Source: Cichorium intybus
Lineage: Eukaryota > Streptophyta > Magnoliopsida > Asterales > Asteraceae
DNA: 64,000 nt
NCBI GenBank assembly: GCA_023525715.1
Contig: CM042010.1
Location: 159,231,407-159,295,406 of the forward strand
Reading direction: 5' to 3'
Below, in pieces: positions 52,130-62,553 of the stretch. The notes under the pieces are model-generated. The model was not told the DNA's origin. It worked only from the letters and a program-made list of their open reading frames with translations, and did not search any database. The translations under genes and the position numbers were made by a program. The stretch's first letter is position 1, and each line of letters begins with the position of its first letter.

Positions 52130-53761
52130 CTAAACTGAAGAATCAGAAGGAAGCGAAAAAAGATCTTCTACACTCCACTCTTTGTCATCTGTAGGTCGAC
52201 TTGTACCTTCTTGAGGATTTGGAAGGGGTATGTTTTCAGTTATTGGAGGAGGAGCTCCAAGGCGTGGGGTCTCGATAGGGTTGGAACCCGTAACCCCATG
52301 AGTATGGGCTAAAAATTGACCCATTTGGGGTGTGTGTAAGTAGGGAAGTGAAGAGGAAGGGTTCCAATTTGGAACCAGTTGGGGGTAGCTATAAGAAGGA
52401 GGAAACCAGGCTAGGTTACCTACAGAGCCTCCAAAATTCCCCTCACTCACAGGCTCGAGTAAACCAGGATTAATACTACTCATACCAGAATTAGATGGCA
52501 GAGATTGCTGCTGTGTATGAGTTCTTGATGAAGTTTCCCCCTTTTCCAGAAATTTTCTTTTCTTATATTCAACCTTATGAGCAGCCTGTATCAGTTTTTT
52601 TGTTCCTTCTGTTAGACCTGATTGCGACCCTTCAATTATTGCTTCTTTCTCCCTTTTTAGGTTGGGTAATAAATCTTTCGATAATCCTGCTGCTCCTCTA
52701 AACTCGTTGCCAAATTCCTGTGACACAAATAACTTTAGTAATTACAATTTTATGATATATAAAAAGAAATGCAATTCTTTACCTCAACACGATCAATAAG
52801 AGTTTGCAGACTCTTAAGTTGTCGTTGGGGCCAATGATCGATACCTAAATCTCTACAACGTTTTTTTAACTGTGTCGATCCAATGTTGAGTTCTTTCGCA
52901 GCTTTCTCAATTGGTTCATTAAAGTGTTCAGCTATTATTTCTTTACTTAATGAGTGTCTGAAACCTCTTCTACTGCCAGCTACTGTGGTTGTCGGAGTTG
53001 AAGGATTGAGTTCAAATGTATTATTATTATTATTATTTGGGATCATTTGAACATGATCCTGATTTTCTGAACCAAAGATGGACATTGATTCATTAAAATC
53101 AGTAGCTTCTATCGGTGGTAATTGTAGATTTTCAATCATGGACCCAGGATTCTGAAATCCTTCTAGGTTCCTTTGAATCACCTGAAGCTGATTTTGATAT
53201 TGAAAACCAACCCCAAGTTCGAGATTCATTTCAATATTAATGTTATGAGTTGTTTGTAATTGACTTTCATTCTGAATGTCAGTCATGAATTCTTGATTCA
53301 TGGGGATGATCTCATTACTCGTTGAGGGTACGTCGATGAATGGATTGTAGCCAGATAAATTATCCACAGATGGGTCTACAAACAACAATTATCAGATGAT
53401 AAAACAAAATTGAATATTCATAAAAGCAATCATTTAAAAGAATTTAACCTGGTAGAAGGTGTGGAGTTTGATCAAGTGCATGGCCTAAAGATACATTCAC
53501 CGAATCGTCTAAGTTGATGTTTAGCTCGGGAAAAATTCTCGGCTCTTCGTTGAGTGGCTCTATTGATAGTATATCTGGAAGACTGTATCATAATTCAAAA
53601 TAAAACAAAACATTAGAAAGAAAAATGAAAAACAAATAATGGATGTTTAGAATGTTAAAGTCACCGAACTCCGGTAAAGATGTCTGATCTGAAGGACCCT
53701 CTCCTTGCGGAAAACCAGGTCCAGGGTTTGGCAGATCGCCCATTGAAGATCTGTTTTCCAT
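52130..53761 (-). CDS. RWP-RK domain transcription factor (RKD type) inside an LTR retrotransposon
   Basis: Four exons with canonical GT-AG junctions: 53761-53665, 53574-53449, 53375-52783 and 52717-52130. They total 1,404 bp, a clean frame of 467 residues from MENRSSMGDLPNPGPG to LFSLPSDSSV. RWP-RK domain (about residues 210-265): RHSLSKEIIAEHF, KAAKELNIGSTQLKKRCRDL and GIDHWPQRQLKSLQTLIDRV. The QLKKRCRDLGI...LKSLQTLI wording fits RKD proteins better than NIN-like proteins. RKDs control egg-cell and early-embryo programmes. The RWPxRK core reads HWPQRQ, so two usually conserved residues differ. The N-terminal half is acidic with an Asn run. The C-terminal half is Ser/Pro-rich. No stop or frameshift. 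It lies antisense to the retrotransposon and has its own TATA-like site. Whether it is expressed cannot be told from sequence. Confidence 0.85.
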
Positions 53762-53857
53762 GACTCAGCTTTAAATATGAGTTCGTATATGAACAATCTA
53801 GTGATAGAAGAGAATGAGACTGAAAATGAACGTGGAAATAAATGATGCTACTTACGT

Positions 53858-53869
53858 GTATATATATAG
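53858..53869 (-). promoter_or_regulatory. TATA-like box of the RKD gene
   Basis: On the minus strand GCTATATATATACACG lies about 100 bp upstream of the RKD start codon, an ordinary TATA-to-ATG distance. It suggests that the captured segment includes a promoter. Bases 53870-54400 would be further upstream sequence. Confidence 0.45.
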
Positions 53870-54425
53870 CATTTTGCAGCTGGAACCGAAAGGACGCATG
53901 TAATTGAAAGCACAATTCATGTTCTTATTACCAAAATTCAAACCATCTACAGTGGATGCGACCCTTCACTACCCTGAGTGCCGGTTAATTTTCAAAATTC
54001 ACTGCTAGACTTTAGTGATAAAGGGATATTGATGAGATTTTTTTGGAATAAAGGTGAATAAAGTGGTGTCGTTTACTGATTACTTAATTGCACAGACTGT
54101 TGTAGGCTGTTGATTATTAGTGATGTGATGTCACATAAAAACAAAGTGTACGACCTATCTGTTAACATTTGAGAGGCATTGACCTTAACTTATTTCGACT
54201 TTTCATCTCGTGTTGGACTCTAGGCCTAATGGGTTAAAGCTTAACAGATTTGGGCTCATGTCATTGGGCTAGTAGTTATGGAAAAATTAATAGACCAATA
54301 TAAAAATGAAGTATGGGCTAATGTATTCACATACTATTAATCTTGTGGAATTATGGGCTAATGAAAGTTTCAACCTAGATTACCTATTGTCTTGGTGTTG
54401 AATTTCGGGGATGAAATTCTTATAA

Positions 54426-54436
54426 GTGGGGGAGAG
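54426..54436 (+). other. Polypurine tract
   Basis: gtgggggagag lies one base before the right LTR (T at 54437, LTR from 54438). It is the expected priming site for plus-strand DNA synthesis. The preceding aatttcggggatgaaattct resembles the sequence normally found between pol and the 3' LTR in Ty3/Gypsy elements. Confidence 0.85.
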
Positions 54437-54437
54437 T

Positions 54438-57433
54438 TGTAACACCCCATTTTTGGCGTTAGCGATTATAAATATTTCCAATTATTTAGTATCGTATTTT
54501 AAAATAAAGGAAATAGATTTTTATATTGGAAGCGAATCGTGGAATCAAACATTGATTATTACGACTAATAATAATAATAATGACGAAATAATAACTCTAA
54601 TCTAATTTATAAGTTGAGAGGAGGATTATGTCATATTTGTATACTTAATAAGTTGTATTTGAGGGTTTTGGGTTAACTAAAATTATAGGACCAAAATAGA
54701 GGGACCATTTTTGCAATTTAACCATAGTACATATAATTCTTTTTCTTTGGAGCTGCTGCGTTTTTGGATGGGGAAAAGAATATCAAGAGCTTCTCTCATG
54801 GAAACCCTAACCCTCTCTATTCCCGTTTTTGAAGACCCACCCTCAGTGTTAGATCATTTCCCGTAGATTCAGATGTTGGATCGCCACGAAATTTTAACTG
54901 AAGGTTCCCAAGATATAAATGAAGATTCCTCTGCTGAGTCTTCCTTCTTGAGAAAATCATATCTGGAGTTCCAGAGGTCAAATAAGGTTAGTACCGGTGC
55001 ACACGGTTCACAAATTGAGTTGAGCAACTTTCTACAGTAGACCATTATCCGTTTTGAAGACCAGAGGTACGGGGTAATTACTCATCTTTACGTATTGCTC
55101 TAATTCCGTTCAGATTAGTCATGCTGTTTTGTTTATTTTATAAAAGGAGTTTGGAGAAAGCTTTTTACATGATTCCGCCTCCTAGAATCATTGTATTTAA
55201 GTAAATTTGATATCTGGAAAAGATGGATGTCTGATTCCATTCCCAAGTTTATGGTAATTGGGAAATATCACAGACCAATGGTTTTCTCATCAGCACTATC
55301 GTTTCTGATTGGTTCGGTATTGTGAATTTTGTATCTTGAGTTTGAAAACGTATTTTGAGTTGGTTCCAACTCTCAGATCTCTATTGTTGAGTCTATTTTA
55401 CTCATGATTTTTCCTAGGGTCTGATTCCATACGAAAGTTGGGTGGAAGTTGCAATTTGCACCAACTGGTCCAGGACTGTTCTGTACAGATAATTATGCAT
55501 TGGTAAATTCATAATTAAATGTACAAAAATGGTTTGGGGGCAAGGTCAGTTGCCTTAGTTCCCTGTTGAAGTCTAGTTTGTCCTCACCAAATTTTAGAAT
55601 TCAGTTCTTAACCCATTTTGAGCTATTATTATTTCTTTAAGGTGTGGTTCAGTAGGTGGACTGATTGCATCAGTCAACTTTGGAGATTTTTCATTTATTC
55701 TTGAAAGGTGAAAATGACATGAGGTCAGGCCCTGTGACATTTTCCTTGAGTCTAGTTTACCCATGATTTTTATTGGATTTTATTTTCAATCTTTCCTTGG
55801 TCTAATATTGCAAATCTTGTTGAGGGTCCAGAAATCAGCCTTGCTGTTGGTTTCTTCTCTTATGATAATCATCTTAGTTTTTGGTTTTGGGTGTCATGAT
55901 GTGGGCTTGGGTTTACTTAAAACTAATTGAATCATATAATAACTTATTTTTTGAGTAAAAATGAATAAAAGAGAGTGGGGGTATATGTCGAGACAACGTG
56001 CATGTCGAAAGTTATAAACGTTTAAACTATAAGCAACGCTATAAGTATCTATTTATAGTAACGTTAATTAGTGTACTTGGTAATAATTAACTTAATATAC
56101 TTTATAGGAGTATAATGTGTGCGATTTTAAGCTTGGTTGGATTTGCGGAGTTGCCGCACGGATTTCTACATTGCCGACTCGAGGTGAGTACATGCAGTAT
56201 TTTACCCATTTTGGGGTACATGGCAAGTAAGTAATTTCAAGATTTTTTTTATAAAATTTCTATATGTGAAATTATATGCAAGAGTATTATTTCTAACTTG
56301 TTTGTGAAAGTATAATGCTATATTTGAAGTTATGTTTTAGCCTATGAGCCAATTATGTGAAAGTATATTTTGGTCTATGAACCAATTATATGAAGGTATA
56401 TATGTTTTGAATATAAGTTATACATGTTTGAAAGTATAGATAGGCATATAGCCACAATATGTTTAAGAAGTATGTTTCGGTTACAAATTGTATATGTTTT
56501 CAAGTATGACTTGGCATTAAGCCTAAAATGTTATATAGACATGTTTTAAACATATGGTTTATGAAAGATGAAAGTTACAAATTTGGCATCTAGCCATAAA
56601 GATAGAAAGTAATGAAGCTTGGCACTTAGCCACAAGTTATATGTATGAAAGTAATGTTCAAATGTTTTGTATGACTGGTAATTGTAGCAAGCAGCGTTAG
56701 TAAGGGAACTATGTTCCAACCTTCCCGGGTTAGGTAAGGGGTCTACTGGGGAAAATCCCTGTCGCGAAGTAGATCGCCTCAGCACTTCTATGGTGAGGAT
56801 TGATCCGTTCTTTCTAGCCATAGAGACTTGGGGTATCACTTATAGTGATTAAAGCCCTAAGTATAAAAATCCAGCAAGCTTATAAAACCAGTCAAAGAAA
56901 GTAAGAAAGTTGTTATTTAGTAAAGTATGTCACAAAATGATTTTTGAGAAGTAAAGAGTTATAGTATGTTGCTAATATAAAGTTTTGAATGAAGATATTT
57001 TTGCAAGGTATGATATGTAATGATTTTTAAAAGTAAAGAGCTATGGTATGACATTAGTATAAAACTTTGAAAGATGTTTTATGTCATAAGTTTTATATAT
57101 AAAGGTTGGAAAAGAAGTTAAAAGTTTGAGTCTAAAACTCATGTAATTCACGAGACAATTTTTGTCTTACATATTTTATTTTTATGCCATGTATTCCAGG
57201 TTAAATGCTATGCTATAATTGGATGAAGTTTAGCTGGAGTGGAGCCCACATAGCTCCTATCTTGGACACAAGGTTTAATCCTTTTCTTGCTTACTATGGT
57301 TAGTTTGGTATGGATTTGTAACACCCACAGTTTTAAATATGTAAATAATCGGTTTTTGTTAACCGTATTTTTGTATTCAAGTATTTATACGAAAAACCAT
57401 AGTATTTGTAAATAGTAGAAATGGGGTGTCACA
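54438..57433 (+). repeat. 3' LTR (2,996 bp)
   Basis: Same length and termini as the 5' LTR, with one difference seen by eye (T at 55095). Ends TGTCACA at 57433, followed by gtaatcaatc. Confidence 0.95.
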
Positions 57434-57748
57434 GTAATCAATCAATTTATCTTTATATTAAAAACTATTAATTGTTTAGTGATACAAAAAAACTATTTTT
57501 GGATAAATAATTGCATACCCTATCTTTTTTTTTCTAAATCCGACACTGCTCGGTTTACAAGGTTGGTGCTGTGATTTAGCAACTTTCTCAGTAAATGGTA
57601 GTACCATTGTGCTCCTTAAGGTCGTTGACACAATAATTGAAAACAATGGTGATTTTCAATTATTTTCTTTGAAATCATTCCATCTGACTATGTGTTTTGT
57701 TTTTTTTGTTTTTTTTTTTTTTTACTTTTTCGAAGATAGACACCTATT

Positions 57749-58711
57749 TTGTTTAGCATCAAACTACACCACGAGGGTGAGTTCACAATGTTTCCAAAAA
57801 CTAGATACATTTATGGCATTGTCACCTATGTTGATATGGTAGATATAGACGAGTTTTCGATTCATGAGCTGGAATCCATCATGTTAGGGTTACAATATCG
57901 TGTACCCCCATTCATCTATTATTATTTCCATTTTCCCAAATGAGATTTGCAGTTTGGGCTATTTGATTTAGGCAACGATGTTGATGTTCATAATATTGCT
58001 CAATATGTGAAGGAGCACAAACTCGTCAAGGTGTACACGAAACGTAATACTACAAACTTGCTTATTTACTTTATATATCCTAAGCTTGTAAACAATGTTG
58101 TTATTGAGGAATTATATGAGATCAACAAACATGAAAACCCCATGGTTGCCACACAAGTAATTGGTAGCCCACTTAAATGCACATCCCCTGTTTTACATGA
58201 TGTAATGTCATTTCCACCAATCCAAGCTGAAATTATGCTCAATATAGTACGTTTCCCTTTGTTAATGTCGTGTAAATACAATCGGAGAAAATGATGGAAC
58301 AATGACAAGGGTTTGTCACTTTATAGTAGACAATTGTCCATGGATGATGTTGGGGATGTTAACATGATTGGAGATGAGGATATTACAAGTGTAGAGAACA
58401 TGGACCAAGCAACTACTAAATTTGATATTGGGTTGTACAAACACATTTTTTTTTTACAATCCAACGAAGTCAATGAAAACTTGGAACAATATCCTTTATT
58501 GGGACATATAAATCAGAATGATGGAGTATTTGTCTAATGTAATAACTTTGGAATTGATGGCATAGATTTACAAACTGATGCTAACATGGAAGAATATGAT
58601 GATGTTGATATGGCACAACATAGTGACGCTGACATGGAAAATGGAAGTGATGCTGACATGGAGCCACAAGCTGGGCATGTGGAAGATGAATTCGTTAAAT
58701 TGTCTAGATAG
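57749..58711 (+). pseudogene. MuDR-type transposon ORF, PB1-like N-terminal part
   Basis: One plus-strand frame of about 320 codons broken only by stop codons (TGA 57941, TGA 58292, TAA 58535) and ending TAG at 58709-58711. It starts MFSIKLHHEGEFTMFPKTRY, continues YVDMVDIDEFSIHELESIML and, after the first stop, DLQFGLFDLGNDVDVHNIAQ and KEHKLVKVYT. This is the PB1-like N-terminal region common in plant MuDR transposase-like proteins. An acidic repeat region follows (DADMENGSDADMEPQAGHVE). The zinc-finger, transposase and SWIM parts are absent. The frame is conserved but for point stops, so the decay is moderate. The ORF lies just outside the TIR element at 57548. Confidence 0.65.
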
Positions 58712-59455
58712 TGAATTCCCCATATTGATATAAGAACTCTACTAGGACGGTACTTCTTGTCACGAAGTAGATGTTTATGCCAAAGAGGCATGTATACTTA
58801 GTGATTTGATATGCTCGTCTCATTTTCGTAAGGAGACAAAAGTTTAAAAGTCATTTGAGGCTGTATAGATAGAAGTGATGAGCGAAAGATAGTTACATCC
58901 CTAAATGACATTGGATTATCATCATATTTTAGGGAGAGTATATTTATGGGTTTAGTGACACCCTGTGTGTATTTATTGTAATAATTATTTAGTTGTCCCA
59001 AGTTTTTGTTTGAGCTGATTTTATATCTTCGTTACGTATGGATTTATTTGAATTGTCCAAATACGATGTTGAAATTTCGATAAAAGTTTTAGAAACTTTT
59101 AGGAAGTGTTTTACCCTGTATTCTTAATGTTCCAAATAGGATATGAAAGTTGGGGACTGGGGTGATACACCAAGCCCATTTTAGGCTGAGATTCACACAC
59201 GACCACCTCCATGTCTTTTGGGCTTGGTCCATATGGTCTATTTACTTGTTAGGGTCTTCTTGGTGGCAATCGTTCAAAGTGAAAATACAAACAAAATACA
59301 TTCGAAGTATACAAATCGGTTAATGTTCATAAAATCCGAACCAATTTATAGACCATCCCGATTATGTTTAAAAAACGGAATTGAGCTTTGGAGCCTTCGT
59401 TTTATGGATCGTTTTGTTTAAAAAAGTATGGTTTAAAGGCTTCGGCAACGTTGAG
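58712..59455. other. Intergenic, no gene seen
   Basis: AT-rich spacer between the MuDR remnant and the RPL18 promoter. No supported coding region. Confidence 0.4.
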
Positions 59456-59459
59456 TAAC

Positions 59460-59574
59460 TGGGCCACAATATGGGCTCTCGAACTGGGTTTGATGGACAG
59501 TTAAAATCCAGCCCACAAACCGTTTCTGTGTTCTGTTTACATACGATACGGCACGCCCATCTCCATAAACCCTA
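59460..59574 (+). promoter_or_regulatory. RPL18 promoter: site II elements and telo-box
   Basis: Two TGGGCY site II motifs on the plus strand (TGGGCC 59460-59465, TGGGCT 59472-59477), one on the minus strand (AGCCCA 59510-59515) and a telo-box AAACCCTA (59567-59574) lie 70-185 bp upstream of the start codon. This combination is characteristic of plant ribosomal-protein promoters and links expression to cell growth through TCP-type and telo-box-binding factors (family knowledge). Confidence 0.75.
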
Positions 59575-59642
59575 GGCTACACTCCCCATCCCTCTCCCCT
59601 TAACATCATTTCTTTTTGCAGGTACCAGCAACCGCCGTCTCC

Positions 59643-60692
59643 ATGGTAATGTTTTGCCTGAACTCTGACCTTCATGTCGCCGCTTTTCTTCTTATCGCGT
59701 GCTAACCCGTTTGCTGTTTTGTGATTCAGGGTATCGATCTCGTTGCAGGTGGAAAGAGCAAGAGGACCAAAAGAACCGCCCCTAGATCCGATGATGTCTA
59801 TCTCAAGCTTCTTGTCAAGGTACTTACGTCCGTAGAGTACATTTGATTGATCATCTGTATCTGTTTCCATAGAACGAATTCACTGATACATATACTTTGG
59901 TATTATTTCTTCTTATATCAGCTATATCGGTTCCTAGTGAGGAGGACAGGAAGCAACTTCAATGCTGTGATTCTGAAGAGGCTCTTTATGAGCAAAGTCA
60001 ACAAGCCTCCGATTTCTCTATCACGATTGATTCGTTACATGTCTGGAAAGGTAGTCGTCTTTTAATTAGTTTCCGAACATATACACTCATTGATTAAGTC
60101 GTTCCGTGATACTAGTTTTCTCCATTCATGCACAAAACCACTATCATATGCTCTATATCCAGATAATATATGCCGCCACTTTTGTACCTATCCTATGTAT
60201 CCGAGCACAGAAAACTTTAATTTACACGTTTTACTTGATTTCATGCCACCAGGAGGACAAGATTGCTGTTGTTGTTGGTACAGTCACTGATGATGTTAGG
60301 GTGCACGAGATCCCTTGCATCAAGGTCACTGCTCTGAGGTTTACCGAGACTGCTAGGGCAAGGATTGAGAAGGCTGGTGGAGAGTGCTTGACATTTGACC
60401 AACTGGCTCTCAGGGCTCCTCTTGGACAGAACACGGTATGCTCATTGTAAATCTTACATTTTGCCGTAGGTCAAATTTATCTGAAAGTGGTTGTTTCCTG
60501 TGATAGAATGATAATTGGTAGTCGTGAATGCAGGTTCTGCTTAGAGGCCCAAAGAATTCACGTGAAGCAGTGAGGCACTTTGGAAAGGCACCAGGTGTGC
60601 CACATAGTCACACCAAGCCTTATGTCAGGTCCACTGGAAGGAAATTCGAGAAGGCTAGAGGAAGAAGAAACAGCAGAGGCTTTAGAAACTAA
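59643..60692 (+). CDS. RPL18: 60S ribosomal protein eL18
   Basis: Five exons: 59643-59645, 59730-59819, 59922-60050, 60253-60435 and 60534-60692. Every exon is a whole number of codons. Total 187 residues, the normal size. Exon 1 contributes only the ATG. Exon 2 is GIDLVAGGKSKRTKRTAPRS and DDVYLKLLVK. Exon 3 contains LYRFLVRRTGSNFNAVILKR. Exon 4 contains EDKIAVVVGTVTDDVRVHEI and ECLTFDQLALRAPLGQNT. Exon 5 ends RKFEKARGRRNSRGFRN. eL18 is a structural protein of the large cytosolic ribosomal subunit. All introns have GT-AG ends and there is no break. The promoter carries site II and telo-box motifs. It should be a functional housekeeping gene. Confidence 0.96.
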
Positions 60693-61491
60693 GCTATTGA
60701 GGTGGGATTCTTTAAATCCATGTCAGCCTTTTCTATATCGGGATCTTGAAATTTCGTCATCTATAAACCTGTTAGACATACATGTTATGATGATTTTTTT
60801 GTTAGGCGACTTTTTTTTTTGTTATTGTTGGGTGTTCTTTCTGAATCTTAAGACATTTTCATTTAGATTTCTTTGATGGTGTTTGAAATTAGTTTGGTTG
60901 CAGTTATTTGTTTGCTGACTAAGTTTATAGGGTTTGAGTCCGCCATGACAAAGAGTGATAAGCACGAATTCAGGGTCTGCCTTTTGATATGTGAGATTTG
61001 TATTGTTGGGTATGTTGAATAAGGTGTTTAAAAGAGTCTTTAGGCACATTTGTTGATAAAATGAGAGAAATAACAAGATACTTTGCTTTTTTTGAAACAA
61101 AAATGGTTAATATAATTTGATTTTTACATATATAAGGAATGTAACTAAAATCTTTTACTGATTTGTACAAGACTAGCTTTTAACATTTTTGTTGCTTGTA
61201 AAAAATGCTGCAGTGGCATTCTTTTTTGTTCACTTTACAAAAAACATTTTGAAATCCCAAAACACAAGCAACCATAGAAACTATCGACACGTATATAAAA
61301 CAAGTTTCTAAAATGGTTTGTGTAAGCAAACATATGTATCATAATCAAATAGTGATGGTAAAACTGACACAGTATTTACAAATGAAAAAGAAAAGAGCAC
61401 ATTGAGAATTTATTGTGAATTAAAAGGATAATCATTTGACAAATGTTAGGCATCGCCAATCTAAATTACACATGATTCCACATCAGCATGT
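60693..61491. other. RPL18 3' untranslated region and spacer
   Basis: The T-rich stretch after the stop codon (60693-60880) is probably the 3' untranslated region. The rest is AT-rich with nothing recognised. Confidence 0.4.
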
Positions 61492-62553
61492 TGTTACAAC
61501 CACCCATGCGGTATCAGCATTATCTGGCTAGGTAGTTCTTAAATCGATAGAAAAATATATAGATGTATTGTTATGATGGATAAAAATAGATTACATGGCA
61601 TATTACCGTGGACATGGTGTGACGCCACATCTACTTTCTAAGTAATTTAATATATGGTGTTGTTGTTGATTAGATAACCATAAATTGCATATTAGTATGC
61701 CCACTAGATTAAGTGGATTATAAGGGTATTTTTGGGAAATTTGATTAGATTAAAGAATGATAATGTTTTAAAGGGATAAAACCATTTCATAAACACTTGT
61801 ACGTATTTGTGAAGTGGAACTCGATGGAATTAAGTGGCATTGAGGTCCCTGACTATTGTTGAGTCATTTAGGACAATTTTGATCAAAATGAATCTTTATG
61901 AATTCAGTGCTGGGGTGCTACCATACATCTTACTAGGTGAGTAACATATGATTCTTCCTTTATGTGGTTAGTTTTGTTGAAAGCTTGCTTGTCGAGCCTA
62001 TGTGGCTAGTTATGATGGAAACTTATATGTTGAGCCTATATAGCTAGTTGTTGGATATACCTTCGTGGCTTATGGTGTGTTGCTAATGTTGAGGGTGTAG
62101 TGAGCCTTTGTGGCTCGAGACCACGGGGGTTGACGAGGGGACGAGATTGTGGTGGTGTTGTTGTGAGTTGGTGGAAGTGTTAGTGTAGTATGGAGAATTA
62201 TTGATGTGGAATGGACGATTGTTGACTCGTGATTATTTTATATGTTGAATACTTATAATTGGTTATTCACTTAGCTCTCGTAACTTATCGACGTGTGTTA
62301 CTAACTTTGCATAATCTTGTGACCCTGCCAAGGGGAAGACATGATGATTAGCTAGGATGATAGCTTTATACAGTTTTGATGGAGTGATTACGCTCATGTA
62401 GTAGTGATACTTGTATTATCTTTTGATACAACTTGTTATACCATGGTTGTAACAATGTACACCATTAAACCATGCTTTTGATTGTAATCATATGTATGTA
62501 TATGTTTTCAAAAAAAAATTTTGAATGTATTTTGTTGAGGGCCGGGTGTTACA
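61492..62553 (+). mobile_element. Probable solo LTR (Ty3/Gypsy type)
   Basis: The right edge gccgggtgttaca (ending 62553) is a standard Gypsy LTR 3' end, and the left edge tgttacaaccaccc (61492) resembles the inverted start. Flanking 5-mers catgt and catgg differ at one position. The interior has repeated gcctatgtggctagt and tatatggtgttg motifs but no PBS, PPT or ORF, so this would be a solo LTR left by recombination. The left boundary is less certain than the right. Confidence 0.5.

Larger units (their letters stand above)
48231..57433 (+). mobile_element. LTR retrotransposon (Ty3/Gypsy type) carrying an RKD gene instead of gag-pol
   Basis: 9,203-bp element. Two direct LTRs of 2,996 bp each (48231-51226 and 54438-57433) start TGTAACACCCCATTT and end AAATGGGGTGTCACA, short inverted terminal repeats. 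A primer-binding site (51230-51246) follows the left LTR and a polypurine tract (54426-54436) precedes the right LTR. The 3.2-kb interior has no recognisable gag, protease, reverse transcriptase or integrase. It holds a four-exon RWP-RK gene on the minus strand. LTR length, LTR termini and the segment aatttcggggatgaaatt just before the polypurine tract resemble long-LTR Ty3/Gypsy chromoviruses of the Tekay/Del group (family knowledge). Flanking 5-mers are gtagt and gtaat, one mismatch. It is non-autonomous and would need enzymes in trans. Confidence 0.92.
47283..57548. mobile_element. TIR element interrupted by the LTR retrotransposon
   Basis: Left end CAGGGGCAGATCTACAATAT (47283) with agggtatgcaatt shortly after is matched by the reverse complement of the right end (ttgcataccctatc...taaatccgacactg, ending 57548). 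The inverted match covers about 37 bp with substitutions. Without the 9,203-bp retrotransposon the element is about 1.06 kb. Bases 47646-47956 contain a plus-strand open stretch that I do not recognise. Flanking 8-mers (cctagttt, ctcggttt) do not match well, so the superfamily is open. Confidence 0.55.

Noticed and set aside
48231..57433. Segmental duplication as the explanation for the two 3-kb copies
   Set aside because: The copies begin TGTAACACCCC and end GGGGTGTCACA, with a primer-binding site and a polypurine tract exactly at their inner edges, which fits LTRs and not a random duplication.
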